From positions 744,001-808,000 of the forward strand of contig NZ_JAFKCU010000002.1 in the NCBI RefSeq assembly GCF_017254845.1: DNA of 64,000 nt. The letters run 5' to 3'. Made by a program: the position numbers and the translations under genes. The notes under the pieces were generated by a model. That model was not told the origin of the DNA. It saw only the letters and a list, made by a program, of their open reading frames with translations, and did not search any database. The DNA is from Algoriphagus pacificus (GTDB lineage: Bacteria; Bacteroidota; Bacteroidia; Cytophagales; Cyclobacteriaceae). This document shows positions 45,492 through 54,961 of the stretch, piece after piece (positions within the stretch are counted from its first letter, which is position 1; every line of letters begins with the position of its first letter).

Positions 45492-46591
45492 TTTTTTGCA
45501 GGCTTTAGTCCATTTTTCAAAGCTCGGATCACCAAAATGATACCCGCGATAACCAATGGAATACTAAGAATCTGCCCCATGTTTAATGCCATAGTTTCTT
45601 CAAAGTCTACTTGAGCTGCTTTGAAATATTCCCAAATGAATCGCATTCCAAATACTGAAATCAGGAATAAGCCTAATAAAATGCCCTCTGGTAATCTTTC
45701 TTTATACTTGTTCCAAATGCCAAACAAAACCAAGAAAATGGCAAAATAAGACAGGGATTCATAGATCTGCGTAGGGTATTTGGTACGGCCAAATGTCTTT
45801 ACAGTAGCAAGGTAGAAATCTCCCTTATCAGTCAAAGTCAGATTCAAAGGTGGTTCAATTGGTTCCGCTAAGTATTCTCTGGAAGAATTAAACTGAGTCA
45901 AAGCATACTTAATATCTCTACGTAAAGTGGATTCCAAATCATCAACTGAATAACTTCCTTTCTCGATTTTCAAGTCAATATTTAAAGGGACAATTCCATT
46001 GTTCTGTAATTCGGATTGTCTATCCTCTGGCTTGTAAGCATCTATTGATTCAATAGGAACTCTTAGTGTAGCGAGAATATCTTCCGCTTCCCAAGCGTAA
46101 ACGAACCCAAAATCACTTCCGGTATCTTTTCCGCCGATTTCTGAATTCATCAAATTACCAAATCTAATCAAGGCTCCAGTCATCGCTGTGACGATCACAA
46201 TTCTATCCACAACCCATAAATAACTCTGTCCTGGAGTTCTTTTAGCATATAACCATAGGGCAAAAAGAATAGCTATAGCCGCTCCATGACTCGCAAGTCC
46301 GCCTTCCCAAACCTTCAAAATATCGATTGGGTTGCTCAAATATTTCTCAGGCTCATAAAACAACACGTGACCTAATCTGGCTCCAATGATTGTTGCCAAA
46401 ACCATATAAATGGTCAGCTTATCAACCAGAGTTTCATCATGTCCTTCTTTTCTGAAAAAGTGAACCATAAACTGCTGGGAAATAATAAATCCCAGGGCAA
46501 ATAAAAGACTGTACCATCTTAGTCTCTCAAAACCCGCAAAGACTGCAGGATTAGGGTCCCAAACGACATAATTCAGCAATGATTCAATCAT
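45488..46591 (-). CDS. lgt: Prolipoprotein diacylglyceryl transferase (with insertion)
   Basis: A 367-residue polytopic membrane enzyme that transfers diacylglycerol from phosphatidylglycerol to the lipobox cysteine, the first step in lipoprotein maturation. Diagnostic pieces are [23 protein letters not shown] and the signature [12 protein letters not shown]; the C-terminal [20 protein letters not shown] also fits. E. coli Lgt has 291 residues: here an extra hydrophilic segment of about 80 residues (roughly 172-255) lies after the signature and should face the periplasm. It follows nadE by one base, and its stop overlaps yidD. The many lipoproteins in this window depend on this enzyme. Confidence 0.95.
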   Translation of the reverse strand: MIESLLNYVVWDPNPAVFAGFERLRWYSLLFALGFIISQQFMVHFFRKEGHDETLVDKLTIYMVLATIIGARLGHVLFYEPEKYLSNPIDILKVWEGGLASHGAAIAILFALWLYAKRTPGQSYLWVVDRIVIVTAMTGALIRFGNLMNSEIGGKDTGSDFGFVYAWEAEDILATLRVPIESIDAYKPEDRQSELQNNGIVPLNIDLKIEKGSYSVDDLESTLRRDIKYALTQFNSSREYLAEPIEPPLNLTLTDKGDFYLATVKTFGRTKYPTQIYESLSYFAIFLVLFGIWNKYKERLPEGILLGLFLISVFGMRFIWEYFKAAQVDFEETMALNMGQILSIPLVIAGIILVIRALKNGLKPAKN

Positions 46592-46592
46592 A

Positions 46593-48437
46593 TTATAGTT
46601 GATCTAATTGTTCTAATTCTTCGGCATAGCCTCCTGATAAAATTGGGAAGCGATACCAAGTTTTTGGATCCACATTGAATTCATCCAAGTGAAAGGAAGG
46701 AGCAAGACGCTCACGCTTCCATTGATTTCTGGACCAAAGACGAAAGAATTTTTTGATGTATTCTTTCAGCAAGGCTGGCTCAATTTCTAATTCATCCTTC
46801 AAAATCAAAAATGTATCCATAGGAGATCTTTTGTCTCTAATGGCCAGTTTTTCGATTTCAACAATGACAGCATAGGGCATCAAGTCCTTTTCATCCGTTT
46901 GGGTTCTTTCCAAAGGCCTTAACTCAGCACTTGGCTGAAGGGAGTTGACGAGCTTTAAACCCGGTTGGTTTAATTTTTTCTCCGCCCAAGATAGCCATTG
47001 TAGAATGAAATACTTGTCGACAGCTGCAATAGGAGAGATGCTGCCACTTGTATCCCCATCCATCGTTGCATAACCTACGTCACCTTCACTTCTATTGGAT
47101 GTAGAGAGCAAAAGCGCATTATTTATATTCGCAAGCATCCAAATTATCGGTGAACGGGTTCTTGCTTGGATATTTTGCAATGTAATATCGTCCTGTTCCC
47201 AAGTAAGTTTTCTGCCTATTGCATGCTCAATTTTTTGGGTATAGGAACTCACTTCGTCATCGATTTCCCAATGATAAAACTTTGCTCCGATACTTTCAGC
47301 CAATGTTTTGGCGCTTTGAAAGGTGTCATCGGATGAGTTTTTTGTTCCTTGATAAGCGGTGGTAAGTAATTCACCAACCAAATATTTTTCTACATCCTCA
47401 ATTTCAGATGGAGGAAGTGAGATGTTTATTTTTTTGCAAAATAAAAGCAAACCCAAGTCTTGGATTCCTCTTTTGACCATTTCTGAAACCAGAATGGCTA
47501 TGGTAGAAGAATCGGCACCACCGCTAAGGGATAAGACAAATCCTCTGCTCTTACTTTTTCTCAAATAATCAAACAATCCCAAGGCTGAAGCCTGGACAAA
47601 TTCCTCCTCTTTCGGTTGAATTGGGGCTACATCTTGAATTCTATCTTCTAGGTAAAAGCTCTTTACCTGAAAACCCTGAAACGAAAGTAGGTCATTCCTT
47701 GAAAGGATTTCGCCGGACTTTCCGAGCATGATTTCTCCGTCAAAAATCATTCTACCAGCCTCATTGCCCAATAAGTTTGCGTAGCAATAATAACAATCGA
47801 AAATCTTGGAGCTATTGGCGATTAATTCTAATCGCTCTTTGGTTTTGCCCATTGCAAAATGACTTGCGCTGGGGTTGAAGATCAAATCAACTTTTCTTTC
47901 ACAAAGTCTATAGCCTGGTCGGATTGATCCTCTCCATGCGTCCTCACAGATTTCAAATCCATAATGAATGTCTTTGTGATAAAAAGTCAAATCACCCAAA
48001 GGATAATTCGCCCCTTCAAATTCTATTTGGACCACCTCTTTCGCTTTCCATGGTGTAAACCAGCGGAATTCGTAATGAACTCCGTCAATTGCCATGTATT
48101 GCTTGGCCACAAAACCTTTCAGCTTTGCATTTTCTATGACGGCAACTGTATTGTAAACTTTCTCTTGAATTCTAACCGGCAAGCCCACAGCAACGGTAAT
48201 GCCTTCGCATTCCGGGATTAATTTTGAAAGTTGCTGTAAAGCTTTTTGAGGAAACCAATAGCTTAAAAATAAATCTTCGCTTCCATAACCTGTGATTGCT
48301 AGCTCTGGAAGACAGAGAATTTCTGCTTTTTCGGATTTTGCCTCCCTGATTGCCCGGATAATCCTGTCAAGGTTTCCGCTCCAATCCAATGGAGTTTGAT
48401 TGACGGTGGCAGCTGCAATTTTTATGGGAGACTTCAT
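46593..48437 (-). CDS. nadE: Glutamine-dependent NAD+ synthetase
   Basis: A 614-residue two-domain enzyme that amidates nicotinate adenine dinucleotide. The N-terminal nitrilase-type glutaminase domain has the nucleophile Cys164 in FEICEDAWRG and a catalytic Glu in CLPELAITGYG. The C-terminal synthetase domain has the ATP-PPase loop SGGADSST (near 305) and STSNRSEGDVGYATMDGDTSG. The length is that of the eukaryote-like glutamine-dependent form. It is the penultimate gene of acpP-fabF-rnc-nadE-lgt, 28 bases after rnc and one base before lgt. Confidence 0.95.
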   Translation of the reverse strand: MKSPIKIAAATVNQTPLDWSGNLDRIIRAIREAKSEKAEILCLPELAITGYGSEDLFLSYWFPQKALQQLSKLIPECEGITVAVGLPVRIQEKVYNTVAVIENAKLKGFVAKQYMAIDGVHYEFRWFTPWKAKEVVQIEFEGANYPLGDLTFYHKDIHYGFEICEDAWRGSIRPGYRLCERKVDLIFNPSASHFAMGKTKERLELIANSSKIFDCYYCYANLLGNEAGRMIFDGEIMLGKSGEILSRNDLLSFQGFQVKSFYLEDRIQDVAPIQPKEEEFVQASALGLFDYLRKSKSRGFVLSLSGGADSSTIAILVSEMVKRGIQDLGLLLFCKKINISLPPSEIEDVEKYLVGELLTTAYQGTKNSSDDTFQSAKTLAESIGAKFYHWEIDDEVSSYTQKIEHAIGRKLTWEQDDITLQNIQARTRSPIIWMLANINNALLLSTSNRSEGDVGYATMDGDTSGSISPIAAVDKYFILQWLSWAEKKLNQPGLKLVNSLQPSAELRPLERTQTDEKDLMPYAVIVEIEKLAIRDKRSPMDTFLILKDELEIEPALLKEYIKKFFRLWSRNQWKRERLAPSFHLDEFNVDPKTWYRFPILSGGYAEELEQLDQL

Positions 48438-48465
48438 GGATTGAAATGAACGTAAAAGTACACCA

Positions 48466-49218
48466 CTAGTTGGTTATATTCAGTTGATCGCAGGCATTTT
48501 TGGAAGCTTCCTGCTCGGCTTTCTTTTTAGTACTGCCTTTTCCCTGAGCAGCCTCTTGTCCATCAATTTCCAAAGCGACGATAAACTCCTTGAATCTTTG
48601 GTTTCCATGCACATGAAGAACTTTGTAATCAACCGATTTATTTTCTTTTTGCGACCATTCGATGATTTTACTCTTGTAATTGGTCACTGTTGCGATCATC
48701 CCATCTAAATCAAAATGAAGTAATATCCTTTTTAAGATGAATTTTTTAGTGAAATGGTAGCCTTTGTCAAGGTAAACAGCACCCAAAAATGCCTCTAAAA
48801 TATCTCCATAAAGGGATTTGTTTCCGATGAAGTTCCTATCGCCAATTTCAATATTCAGGATTTTTTTTAATCCTATTTTGATGCCTGTGGCATTCAGGGA
48901 TTCTCGGTTGACTAGCTTGGATCTTGTTTCGGTAAGAAAGCCTTCGTCACGGAAAGGATATTTTTGGAAAAGATACTCTGCTACAACTGCCCCAAGAATC
49001 GCATCACCCAAAAACTCCAGTCTTTCATTGGAGATTTTGAAACCTTTCATGGTTTCTTCTCCCAATCCGGAAGGGGTGAGGGCAAGTTTGTAGAGTGTAA
49101 TGTTAAAAGGCCTGCTGCCCATCATCATTTTGATGGAGGCAGCAAGCCTTTTATCTTTTTTGCTAAAGAAGAGAGTGTTGATTCCGAGTCTCTGAAGAAT
49201 TTTCAAGTTCCGGTTCAA
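48466..49218 (-). CDS. rnc: Ribonuclease III
   Basis: A 250-residue double-strand-specific endoribonuclease. The catalytic signature ERLEFLGDAILG (about 67-78) and GDILEAFLGAVYLDKG hold the metal-binding acidic residues; a double-stranded-RNA-binding domain occupies about 180-248 (VALEIDGQEAAQGKGSTKKKAEQEAS). The start is TTG at 49218, overlapping the fabF TGA as TTGA, so translation is probably coupled. The next in-frame ATGs (residues 31-33) would remove a conserved N-terminal helix. The fabF-rnc pairing is standard for Bacteroidota. Confidence 0.95.
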   Translation of the reverse strand: MNRNLKILQRLGINTLFFSKKDKRLAASIKMMMGSRPFNITLYKLALTPSGLGEETMKGFKISNERLEFLGDAILGAVVAEYLFQKYPFRDEGFLTETRSKLVNRESLNATGIKIGLKKILNIEIGDRNFIGNKSLYGDILEAFLGAVYLDKGYHFTKKFILKRILLHFDLDGMIATVTNYKSKIIEWSQKENKSVDYKVLHVHGNQRFKEFIVALEIDGQEAAQGKGSTKKKAEQEASKNACDQLNITN

Positions 49219-50465
49219 TTATATTTTTTGAAGATGACGGAACAGTTATGTCCACCAAATCCAAAGGTGTTGCTTAAAGCGTAATTTATTTCTCTCTTTT
49301 GGGCTTTATTGAATGTTAAATTCAACCTTGGATCAAAGCTTTCATCATCTGTGAAATGATTGATCGTCGGAGGAACTATTCCATTTCTGATTGCAAAAAT
49401 GGATGCAATCGCTTCAATGGCTCCTGCTGCACCCAATAGGTGACCAGTCATTGATTTGGTACTACTGATATTCAACTTGTAAGCATGGTCGCCAAAAACT
49501 TTTTGAATCGCTTTTGTCTCTCCCACATCACCTAGAGGAGTGGAAGTACCATGAACGTTGATGTAATCAATTTCCTCTGGTTTTAGGTTTGCATCAGCCA
49601 ATGCAATTTCCATTACATTGCTGGCTCCTAAGCCCTCTGGATGTGGCGCAGTGATATGATAAGCATCTGCAGTCATTCCACCGCCAACTAATTCAGCATA
49701 AATTTTAGCACCCCTTGCTTTGGCATGCTCGTATTCTTCAAGGATTAAAGCACCGGCTCCTTCGCCAAGTACAAATCCATCTCTATCCTTATCGAACGGT
49801 CTTGAGGCCGTTTCAGGAGACTCATTTCTTTGAGAAAGTGCTTTCATGGCATTAAATCCGCCAATTCCAGCTTCAGTAACTGCCGCCTCAGAACCACCGC
49901 TGATGAAAATATCAGCTTTGCCTAGACGGATGTAATTGAATGCATCGATCAATGCGTTGGTAGCAGAAGCACATGCCGAAACAGTGACAAAGTTTGGACC
50001 TCTGAAACCATATTTAATAGACAAGAATCCTGCACTAATGTCAGCAATCATCTTTGGAATAAAGAAAGGGTTGAAACGTGGAGTGCCATCACCATTGGCA
50101 AAATCCTTCACTTCATCCTGAAATGTCTTTAATCCTCCGATACCGGACCCCCAAATTACTCCAGCTCTGGATTTGTCGATTTTTTCCAAATCGAATCCAG
50201 CGTCATTCATGGCCTCTTCTACAGAGATCATTGCATACTGGGTAAACGGATCCATCTTCCGAGCTTCTTTTCTATCAATAAACTGCTCTACATCAAGATT
50301 TTTGATTTCGCAGGCAAATTGAGTTTTGAAAAGAGAGGCATCGAATCTGGTGATCGGCGCAGCACCGCTCACCCCATTAATCAATCCGGACCAGAATTCT
50401 TCTGCCGTATTGCCTATTGGGGTGAGGGCACCTATACCTGTTACAACAACTCTTTTTAAATTCAT
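49215..50465 (-). CDS. fabF: Beta-ketoacyl-ACP synthase II
   Basis: A 416-residue KAS II elongation enzyme of fatty-acid synthesis. The nucleophile is Cys165 in VSACASA; the two active-site histidines are in NVHGTSTPLGD and KSMTGHLLGAAG. N-terminal RVVVTGIGALTPIG is typical. It lies 19 bases after acpP and overlaps rnc, forming the conserved acpP-fabF-rnc cluster. Confidence 0.97.
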   Translation of the reverse strand: MNLKRVVVTGIGALTPIGNTAEEFWSGLINGVSGAAPITRFDASLFKTQFACEIKNLDVEQFIDRKEARKMDPFTQYAMISVEEAMNDAGFDLEKIDKSRAGVIWGSGIGGLKTFQDEVKDFANGDGTPRFNPFFIPKMIADISAGFLSIKYGFRGPNFVTVSACASATNALIDAFNYIRLGKADIFISGGSEAAVTEAGIGGFNAMKALSQRNESPETASRPFDKDRDGFVLGEGAGALILEEYEHAKARGAKIYAELVGGGMTADAYHITAPHPEGLGASNVMEIALADANLKPEEIDYINVHGTSTPLGDVGETKAIQKVFGDHAYKLNISSTKSMTGHLLGAAGAIEAIASIFAIRNGIVPPTINHFTDDESFDPRLNLTFNKAQKREINYALSNTFGFGGHNCSVIFKKYN

Positions 50466-50484
50466 ACAATGAATTTATGGGTTA

Positions 50485-50721
50485 TTATTTTACGTTAGCC
50501 TCGAGGTAGGAAACAGCTTGTCCTACCGTGCCAATTTGCTCAGCCTGATCATCTGGGATGGAGATATTGAATTCTTTTTCAAACTCCATGATCAATTCTA
50601 CAGTGTCCAGAGAGTCAGCTCCAAGGTCATTGGTGAAGCTAGCTTCTAAAGTAACTTCAGACTCTTCTACGCCAAGTTTGTCTACGATAATGGCTTTTAC
50701 TTTTTGTGCAATTTCAGACAT
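50485..50721 (-). CDS. acpP: Acyl carrier protein
   Basis: A 78-residue acidic helical protein with the phosphopantetheine attachment serine Ser37 in [10 protein letters not shown]. It carries the growing acyl chain for FabF, which is encoded immediately downstream. A promoter pair at 50752-50783 precedes it, and the divergent IPExxxVDY gene shares the intergenic region. Confidence 0.98.
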   Translation of the reverse strand: MSEIAQKVKAIIVDKLGVEESEVTLEASFTNDLGADSLDTVELIMEFEKEFNISIPDDQAEQIGTVGQAVSYLEANVK

Positions 50722-50751
50722 TTTGTGATCAGTTTAGTTATTAACACTTCG

Positions 50752-50783
50752 CAAAGAAATATATTTAATGCCTAATTGGCAAA
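50752..50783 (-). promoter_or_regulatory. Candidate promoter of the acpP-fabF-rnc-nadE-lgt run
   Basis: On the minus strand TTTG, a 20-base spacer and TTTCTTTG (one mismatch from TAnnTTTG) lie about 30 bases upstream of the acpP ATG. Confidence 0.5.
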
Positions 50784-50843
50784 GAAAAGATTCAAGTTAA
50801 TTTTAATATAAAAGTCAGTTCTGCTTCGTTGGATTTAAATTTC

Positions 50844-50851
50844 TAACTTTG
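50844..50851 (+). promoter_or_regulatory. Candidate -7 box of the IPExxxVDY-pyk operon
   Basis: TAACTTTG matches TAnnTTTG, with TCTG 20 bases upstream as a weak -33 element, 22 bases before the ATG at 50874. Confidence 0.5.
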
Positions 50852-50873
50852 ACCTCATCTATTTTCTTCCTCA

Positions 50874-51302
50874 ATGAAGAAGACAAAATTACTTGTAGAA
50901 CATACGTATGATTTTGAACTTCTAGGCCTCCAGTCCCCTGTAAAGGACTATAAGATGGCCTGGTTGATCAATCGTGACTTAGATATAAACTTGGTCAGAA
51001 AAGAGGATCTTGAATTAGAGTTTCTTACCTCACCTAGTCTGAAAATATCACAATATTTCCTTTCTTTACCACATGGTTATATTCAACTTTTGAAAAACAA
51101 AGCACTTAATTCCGGTAATCAAGTCACCTATCTGATACCAGAATTAAAATTTATGGATTATTTCTTATTGGTACAAGACCATACGTTTCAAACGAGTATT
51201 CATACATTTGTAAACCAACTAGCAAAAAATTCATTTGTACAAAACATTGTCAAACTGGATATTTCAAAAATTAAATCAAAAGAGAACCTATTAACTTATT
51301 AA
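50874..51302 (+). CDS. IPExxxVDY-family protein
   Basis: A 142-residue protein named for the conserved IPExxxVDY motif, here LIPELKFMDYFLL (residues 102-114). The family is found in Bacteroidota immediately upstream of pyruvate kinase, exactly as here (7 bases to pyk). No known catalytic motif, signal peptide or membrane segment is visible; the predicted fold is mixed alpha/beta. The function is unknown; the fixed position suggests a role linked to pyruvate kinase or to lipid/RNA genes across the divergent promoter. Confidence 0.85.
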   Translation: MKKTKLLVEHTYDFELLGLQSPVKDYKMAWLINRDLDINLVRKEDLELEFLTSPSLKISQYFLSLPHGYIQLLKNKALNSGNQVTYLIPELKFMDYFLLVQDHTFQTSIHTFVNQLAKNSFVQNIVKLDISKIKSKENLLTY

Positions 51303-51309
51303 TGTTCCA

Positions 51310-52740
51310 ATGAGCTATACTCAATTCAACAAGACTAAAATTCTTGCAACAATCGGCCCTGCTTCAAATAACTACGAAACCATCTCTAGTCTGGCAGCAG
51401 CCGGAGCGAATGTTTTTCGTCTTAATTTTTCTCATGGTAGTCATGATATTCACAAAGAAGTAATTGAAATCATCCGTAGAGTCAATAAAGAGCAAAAATT
51501 AAACTTGGGAATCCTTCAGGATTTGCAAGGACCAAAAATCCGTGTCGGCGAAGTCGAAAACAATGGTGTTGAAATTAAATCCGGTGAGAAAATCACTATC
51601 ACAAACGATCCTGTTGTAGGTACCAGTAGTTTGGTAAGTACTGTTTATCAGAACCTTCCTCAAGATGTGGTGACTGGAGACAGAATTCTAATTGATGATG
51701 GAAATCTGGAAGTGGTAGTAAACGATACCGATGGAAAAAATGTCAATTGCACCGTTATTCATGGTGGTATTTTGAAATCCAGAAAAGGAATCAACCTTCC
51801 AAATACCAAAGTTTCTGCTCCATCTCTTACAGAAAAAGATATTGAAGATTTAGCCTTTGGATTATCTCAAGAAGTAGATTGGATCGCACTATCTTTTGTA
51901 AGATCTGCTGAAGATATCGTTGATCTTAGAGAAAGAATCGAAGCTGAAGGTAAGGTTTGTAAAATTGTCGCAAAAATCGAAAAGCCTGAGGCTCTAGAAA
52001 ATATCGATTCCATCATCGAAGCTACCGATGGTATCATGGTTGCTCGTGGCGATTTGGGAGTGGAAGTTCCAATGGAAATCGTTCCGCTTTGGCAAAAGAA
52101 AATCGTTGAGAAGTGTAAACTAGCTTGTAAGCCAGTGATTATTGCTACTCAGATGATGGAAAGTATGATTGTGAATCCAAGACCAACAAGAGCAGAAACC
52201 AATGATGTGGCTAATGCAGTTTTGGATGGTGCGGATGCTGTGATGCTATCTGCTGAAACTGCTTCCGGAAAATATCCTGTCAATGCGGTGAAAGCGATGA
52301 GCAGCATTATTGGGTACCTAGAAGCCAATGCTGAGATCTATCACAATCTTTATAAGATTCCAGAAGACGATGAGACTTTCTTGAGCAATAACTTGATTTT
52401 GATGGCATCTAGACTTTCTAGAAACGTTAAAGCTAAGGCAATTGTAGGTATTACATCTTCAGGATTTACAGGATTCAGAATTGCTTCCCACAGACCTTTG
52501 GCGAATATTTTTGTCTTTACCAGCAAAAAATCTTTGATCACCCAAATGTCTTTGGTTTGGGGTGTAAGAGCATATTACTATGATAAATTAGTCTCTACTG
52601 ATGCTACTTTTGAGGATATCGAAAATATGCTTAAAAATGATGATCACGTGAATACAGACGATATTATCATCAATACTGCTAGTATGCCTTTGAAAGAAGA
52701 AGGTCGTACCAACATGTTGAAAATTCATGTGGTTAACTAA
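51310..52740 (+). CDS. pyk: Pyruvate kinase
   Basis: A 476-residue glycolytic enzyme that makes ATP and pyruvate from phosphoenolpyruvate. Motifs: TKILATIGPASNNYETI, FRLNFSHGSH, the catalytic KIVAKIEKPEALENI (lysine of the active site), the metal-binding GIMVARGDLGVE and ATQMMESMI. The length and the C-terminal allosteric domain are normal. It is the second gene of the IPExxxVDY-pyk operon and ends with a clear terminator at 52765. Confidence 0.97.
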   Translation: MSYTQFNKTKILATIGPASNNYETISSLAAAGANVFRLNFSHGSHDIHKEVIEIIRRVNKEQKLNLGILQDLQGPKIRVGEVENNGVEIKSGEKITITNDPVVGTSSLVSTVYQNLPQDVVTGDRILIDDGNLEVVVNDTDGKNVNCTVIHGGILKSRKGINLPNTKVSAPSLTEKDIEDLAFGLSQEVDWIALSFVRSAEDIVDLRERIEAEGKVCKIVAKIEKPEALENIDSIIEATDGIMVARGDLGVEVPMEIVPLWQKKIVEKCKLACKPVIIATQMMESMIVNPRPTRAETNDVANAVLDGADAVMLSAETASGKYPVNAVKAMSSIIGYLEANAEIYHNLYKIPEDDETFLSNNLILMASRLSRNVKAKAIVGITSSGFTGFRIASHRPLANIFVFTSKKSLITQMSLVWGVRAYYYDKLVSTDATFEDIENMLKNDDHVNTDDIIINTASMPLKEEGRTNMLKIHVVN

Positions 52741-52764
52741 ATGAAACTGCAAAAATCATAAATG

Positions 52765-52795
52765 AAATACCCTCCGTTTGGAGGGTATTTTTTTT
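52765..52795 (+). terminator. Terminator after pyk
   Basis: An 11-bp stem AAATACCCTCC/GGAGGGTATTT with a 4-base loop is followed by a T-run. Confidence 0.92.
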
Positions 52796-52825
52796 GTTCA
52801 GATTAAAAGGGAAATAGATTTTTAC

Positions 52826-52874
52826 AATTCAAATTTGAATTAAGACAGTTCAAAACTAGAAAAAGACAGTTCAA
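52826..52874. repeat. Palindrome plus paired direct repeats upstream of the fasciclin gene
   Basis: A perfect 16-base palindrome AATTCAAATTTGAATT (52826-52841) is directly followed by two copies of AAGACAGTTCAA at 52842-52853 and 52863-52874, 21 bases apart (two helical turns). This is consistent with a regulator-binding site, roughly 60-110 bases before the ATG. The binding protein is unknown. Confidence 0.5.
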
Positions 52875-52909
52875 CTCTTTTTAAAAATCTAATTTGAGAT
52901 GTCATAGTT

Positions 52910-52917
52910 AAGGAGGT
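52910..52917 (+). promoter_or_regulatory. Consensus Shine-Dalgarno-like AAGGAGGT with long spacing
   Basis: AAGGAGGT is a full anti-16S match, rare in this phylum, but it lies 17 bases before the ATG at 52935, longer than the usual 5-9. No alternative start lies nearer, so its use is uncertain. Confidence 0.4.
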
Positions 52918-52934
52918 AACTAACCTAAATAACT

Positions 52935-54797
52935 ATGTACAACTATTTAAAATATTTTCTACTGGGATCATTGTTTTTCATGATCCTTTCTTGCAGTGAC
53001 GACTACCAGGGTCCGATCCCTTACCCAACCTTAACTGAAGCAGCTCAAGAAGCCGGTTTAACCACTTTAGTAACTGCTGTGAATGCTATTCCTGGTCTTA
53101 CAAATACCCTTCAATCCCAACCTGAAATTACTGTTTTTGCGCCGACCAATGATGCTTTCGCAAATGCATTGGCTGAATTTGGTGCGTCAGATCTAAATGA
53201 TCTAGTAGCAAAACTTGGTGGTGCAGCAAATTTGGAAACTGTTTTAGGATTCCATGTTGTACCAGCAGTAGCTTTTTCTAGAAACTTGAATGAGGTGAAT
53301 ATTTTCACGACTGTTTCAGGCCAACAATTAAGAGTAAATTCTACTCCAGGTTCAGTAACTGTTGTGGATGCTGCAGGTAACACTGCTAGAGTAGTTCAAG
53401 CTGATGTTCAAATTGAAAATGGAGTTGTGCATGTAATTGACCGTGTGTTGATTCCAAGTATCGAACTACCAAAGCCAACTTTGGTAGAAGCAGCAACTAG
53501 TGCTGGTTTGACAACTTTGATTTCAGCAGTTACTGCTGTAGATGGATTAGCAGAGCAACTACTTTCTGCTGATGCAATTACTGTTTTTGCACCTACAAAT
53601 GAAGCTTTTGCAGCAGCATTAGATGTTTTTGGAGCAGCCGATCTAAATGAATTGGTGATTAAAATCGGAGGTGCCGTAAATCTTGAAAAAGTTCTTGGAT
53701 TCCACGTTGTTCCAGCTGTAGCATTCTCTACCGACTTAGCCGCAACAAATTCATTTACAACATTATCAGGACAAAATATCACAGTTGAGAAAAGTGGTTC
53801 CACAGTTTCAGTAACAGATCCTTTGGGACGAGTTGCTCAAGTAGTAGCTGCAGATATTGCGATTTCAAATGGAGTTGTTCATGTCTTGAACGGAGTAATG
53901 TTGCCTGATTTGATGCTTCCAAATATTGTAGAAGCTGCAACAGCTGCCAATCTTTCTGTTCTGATTGATGCAGTAACAGCTGCCGGTTTGGGAAATGCAT
54001 TGTTGAATGCTGATGCAATTACTGTTTTTGCTCCAACAAATGATGCTTTCATGGCTGCCCTTGATGCATATGATGCTGATGATTTAAATCAACTAGTAGC
54101 TAAGATTGGAGGAATTGAAAACCTTCAAACAATCCTTGGATTCCACGTAGTACCTGCAGTTGCATTCTCAACAGATTTGGCAGCTACAAACACATTTACC
54201 ACCCTTGCAGGGCAGGAGTTGACAGTAACCGCTGGATCCTCAGGAGTAACTTTAACCGATGCTTTGGGAAATACTGCTAATGTTGTTACAGCTGATGTTG
54301 CGATAGAAAACGGTGTTGTTCACGTAATCGACGGAGTGCTATTACCGGAATTTTCTCTTCCTAACTTAGTTGAAGCTGCTACAGCTGCAAACTTGACAGT
54401 TCTCCTTGACGCAGTCACTGCAGCCAATCTTGGTGGAGCTTTGTTAGATGCTGAAGCAATTACAGTTTTTGCTCCTACTAATCAGGCATTTTTGGATCTA
54501 CTTGATGCTTTGAGTTTAAACTCTTTGGAAGAATTGATTTCAACTTTAGGAGCTGAGGCAGTTACTAAAGTACTACAATTCCACGTAGTTCCAGCTACAG
54601 CATTTTCTTTTGATTTGGCATCAGGTTCTCAAATGGTACCAACTCTTTCAGGTGAGATGCTAACAGTAACTAGAAACGGATCTAATGTGACTGTAACAGA
54701 TAAAGCAGGAAATACTTTCAATGTAGTCGCAGCCGATGTAGCCATTCAAAATGGAGTAGTACATGTCATCGACGGTGTACTCCTTCAGACACTATAA
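52935..54797 (+). CDS. Lipoprotein with four fasciclin (FAS1) domains
   Basis: A 620-residue lipoprotein (lipobox MILSC, Cys20) followed by four tandem FAS1 domains at about 31-174, 181-324, 330-471 and 477-620. Each carries the H1 motif ITVFAPTNxAF and the H2 motif NGVVHVIDxVLLP, with the shared internal segment FHVVPAVAFS. FAS1 modules mediate adhesion and matrix contacts, so the product is probably a surface or periplasmic adhesin-like lipoprotein. The protein is rich in Ala, Val and Thr with few Lys or Cys. The domains are closely alike in protein but differ at many synonymous positions, so the duplication is not recent. It is flanked by terminators and forms its own unit. Confidence 0.94.
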   Translation: MYNYLKYFLLGSLFFMILSCSDDYQGPIPYPTLTEAAQEAGLTTLVTAVNAIPGLTNTLQSQPEITVFAPTNDAFANALAEFGASDLNDLVAKLGGAANLETVLGFHVVPAVAFSRNLNEVNIFTTVSGQQLRVNSTPGSVTVVDAAGNTARVVQADVQIENGVVHVIDRVLIPSIELPKPTLVEAATSAGLTTLISAVTAVDGLAEQLLSADAITVFAPTNEAFAAALDVFGAADLNELVIKIGGAVNLEKVLGFHVVPAVAFSTDLAATNSFTTLSGQNITVEKSGSTVSVTDPLGRVAQVVAADIAISNGVVHVLNGVMLPDLMLPNIVEAATAANLSVLIDAVTAAGLGNALLNADAITVFAPTNDAFMAALDAYDADDLNQLVAKIGGIENLQTILGFHVVPAVAFSTDLAATNTFTTLAGQELTVTAGSSGVTLTDALGNTANVVTADVAIENGVVHVIDGVLLPEFSLPNLVEAATAANLTVLLDAVTAANLGGALLDAEAITVFAPTNQAFLDLLDALSLNSLEELISTLGAEAVTKVLQFHVVPATAFSFDLASGSQMVPTLSGEMLTVTRNGSNVTVTDKAGNTFNVVAADVAIQNGVVHVIDGVLLQTL

Positions 54798-54820
54798 TTT
54801 AACTACCACAATAACTCAAA

Positions 54821-54851
54821 AATAGGGCGATTTTATCGTCCTATTTTTTTT
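54821..54851 (+). terminator. Terminator after the fasciclin gene
   Basis: An 11-bp stem (one G-T pair) AATAGGGCGAT/ATCGTCCTATT with a TTT loop is followed by a T-run. Confidence 0.88.
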
Positions 54852-54870
54852 GTGCTAATCTCAAAAATTC

Positions 54871-54941
54871 AAGATTTAAAACAATCTAAAAGGAAGCGTG
54901 TTACAGTATTGTTTCACAGAATCTAAGTTGTTTTAAATCTT
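54871..54941. repeat. Widely spaced perfect inverted repeat upstream of the LytTR gene
   Basis: AAGATTTAAAACAA at 54871-54884 and its exact complement at 54928-54941 are separated by 43 bases, and the right arm ends 20 bases before the LytTR gene start. It may be two binding half-sites for a looping regulator or a long leader hairpin. Confidence 0.5.
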
Positions 54942-54961
54942 ACCTCTGTTTTTTAGAGCCC

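Noticed and set aside
52935-54797. Recent tandem DNA amplification in the fasciclin gene
   Set aside because: The four domains are alike in protein sequence but differ at many synonymous positions, so no long exact DNA repeats remain.
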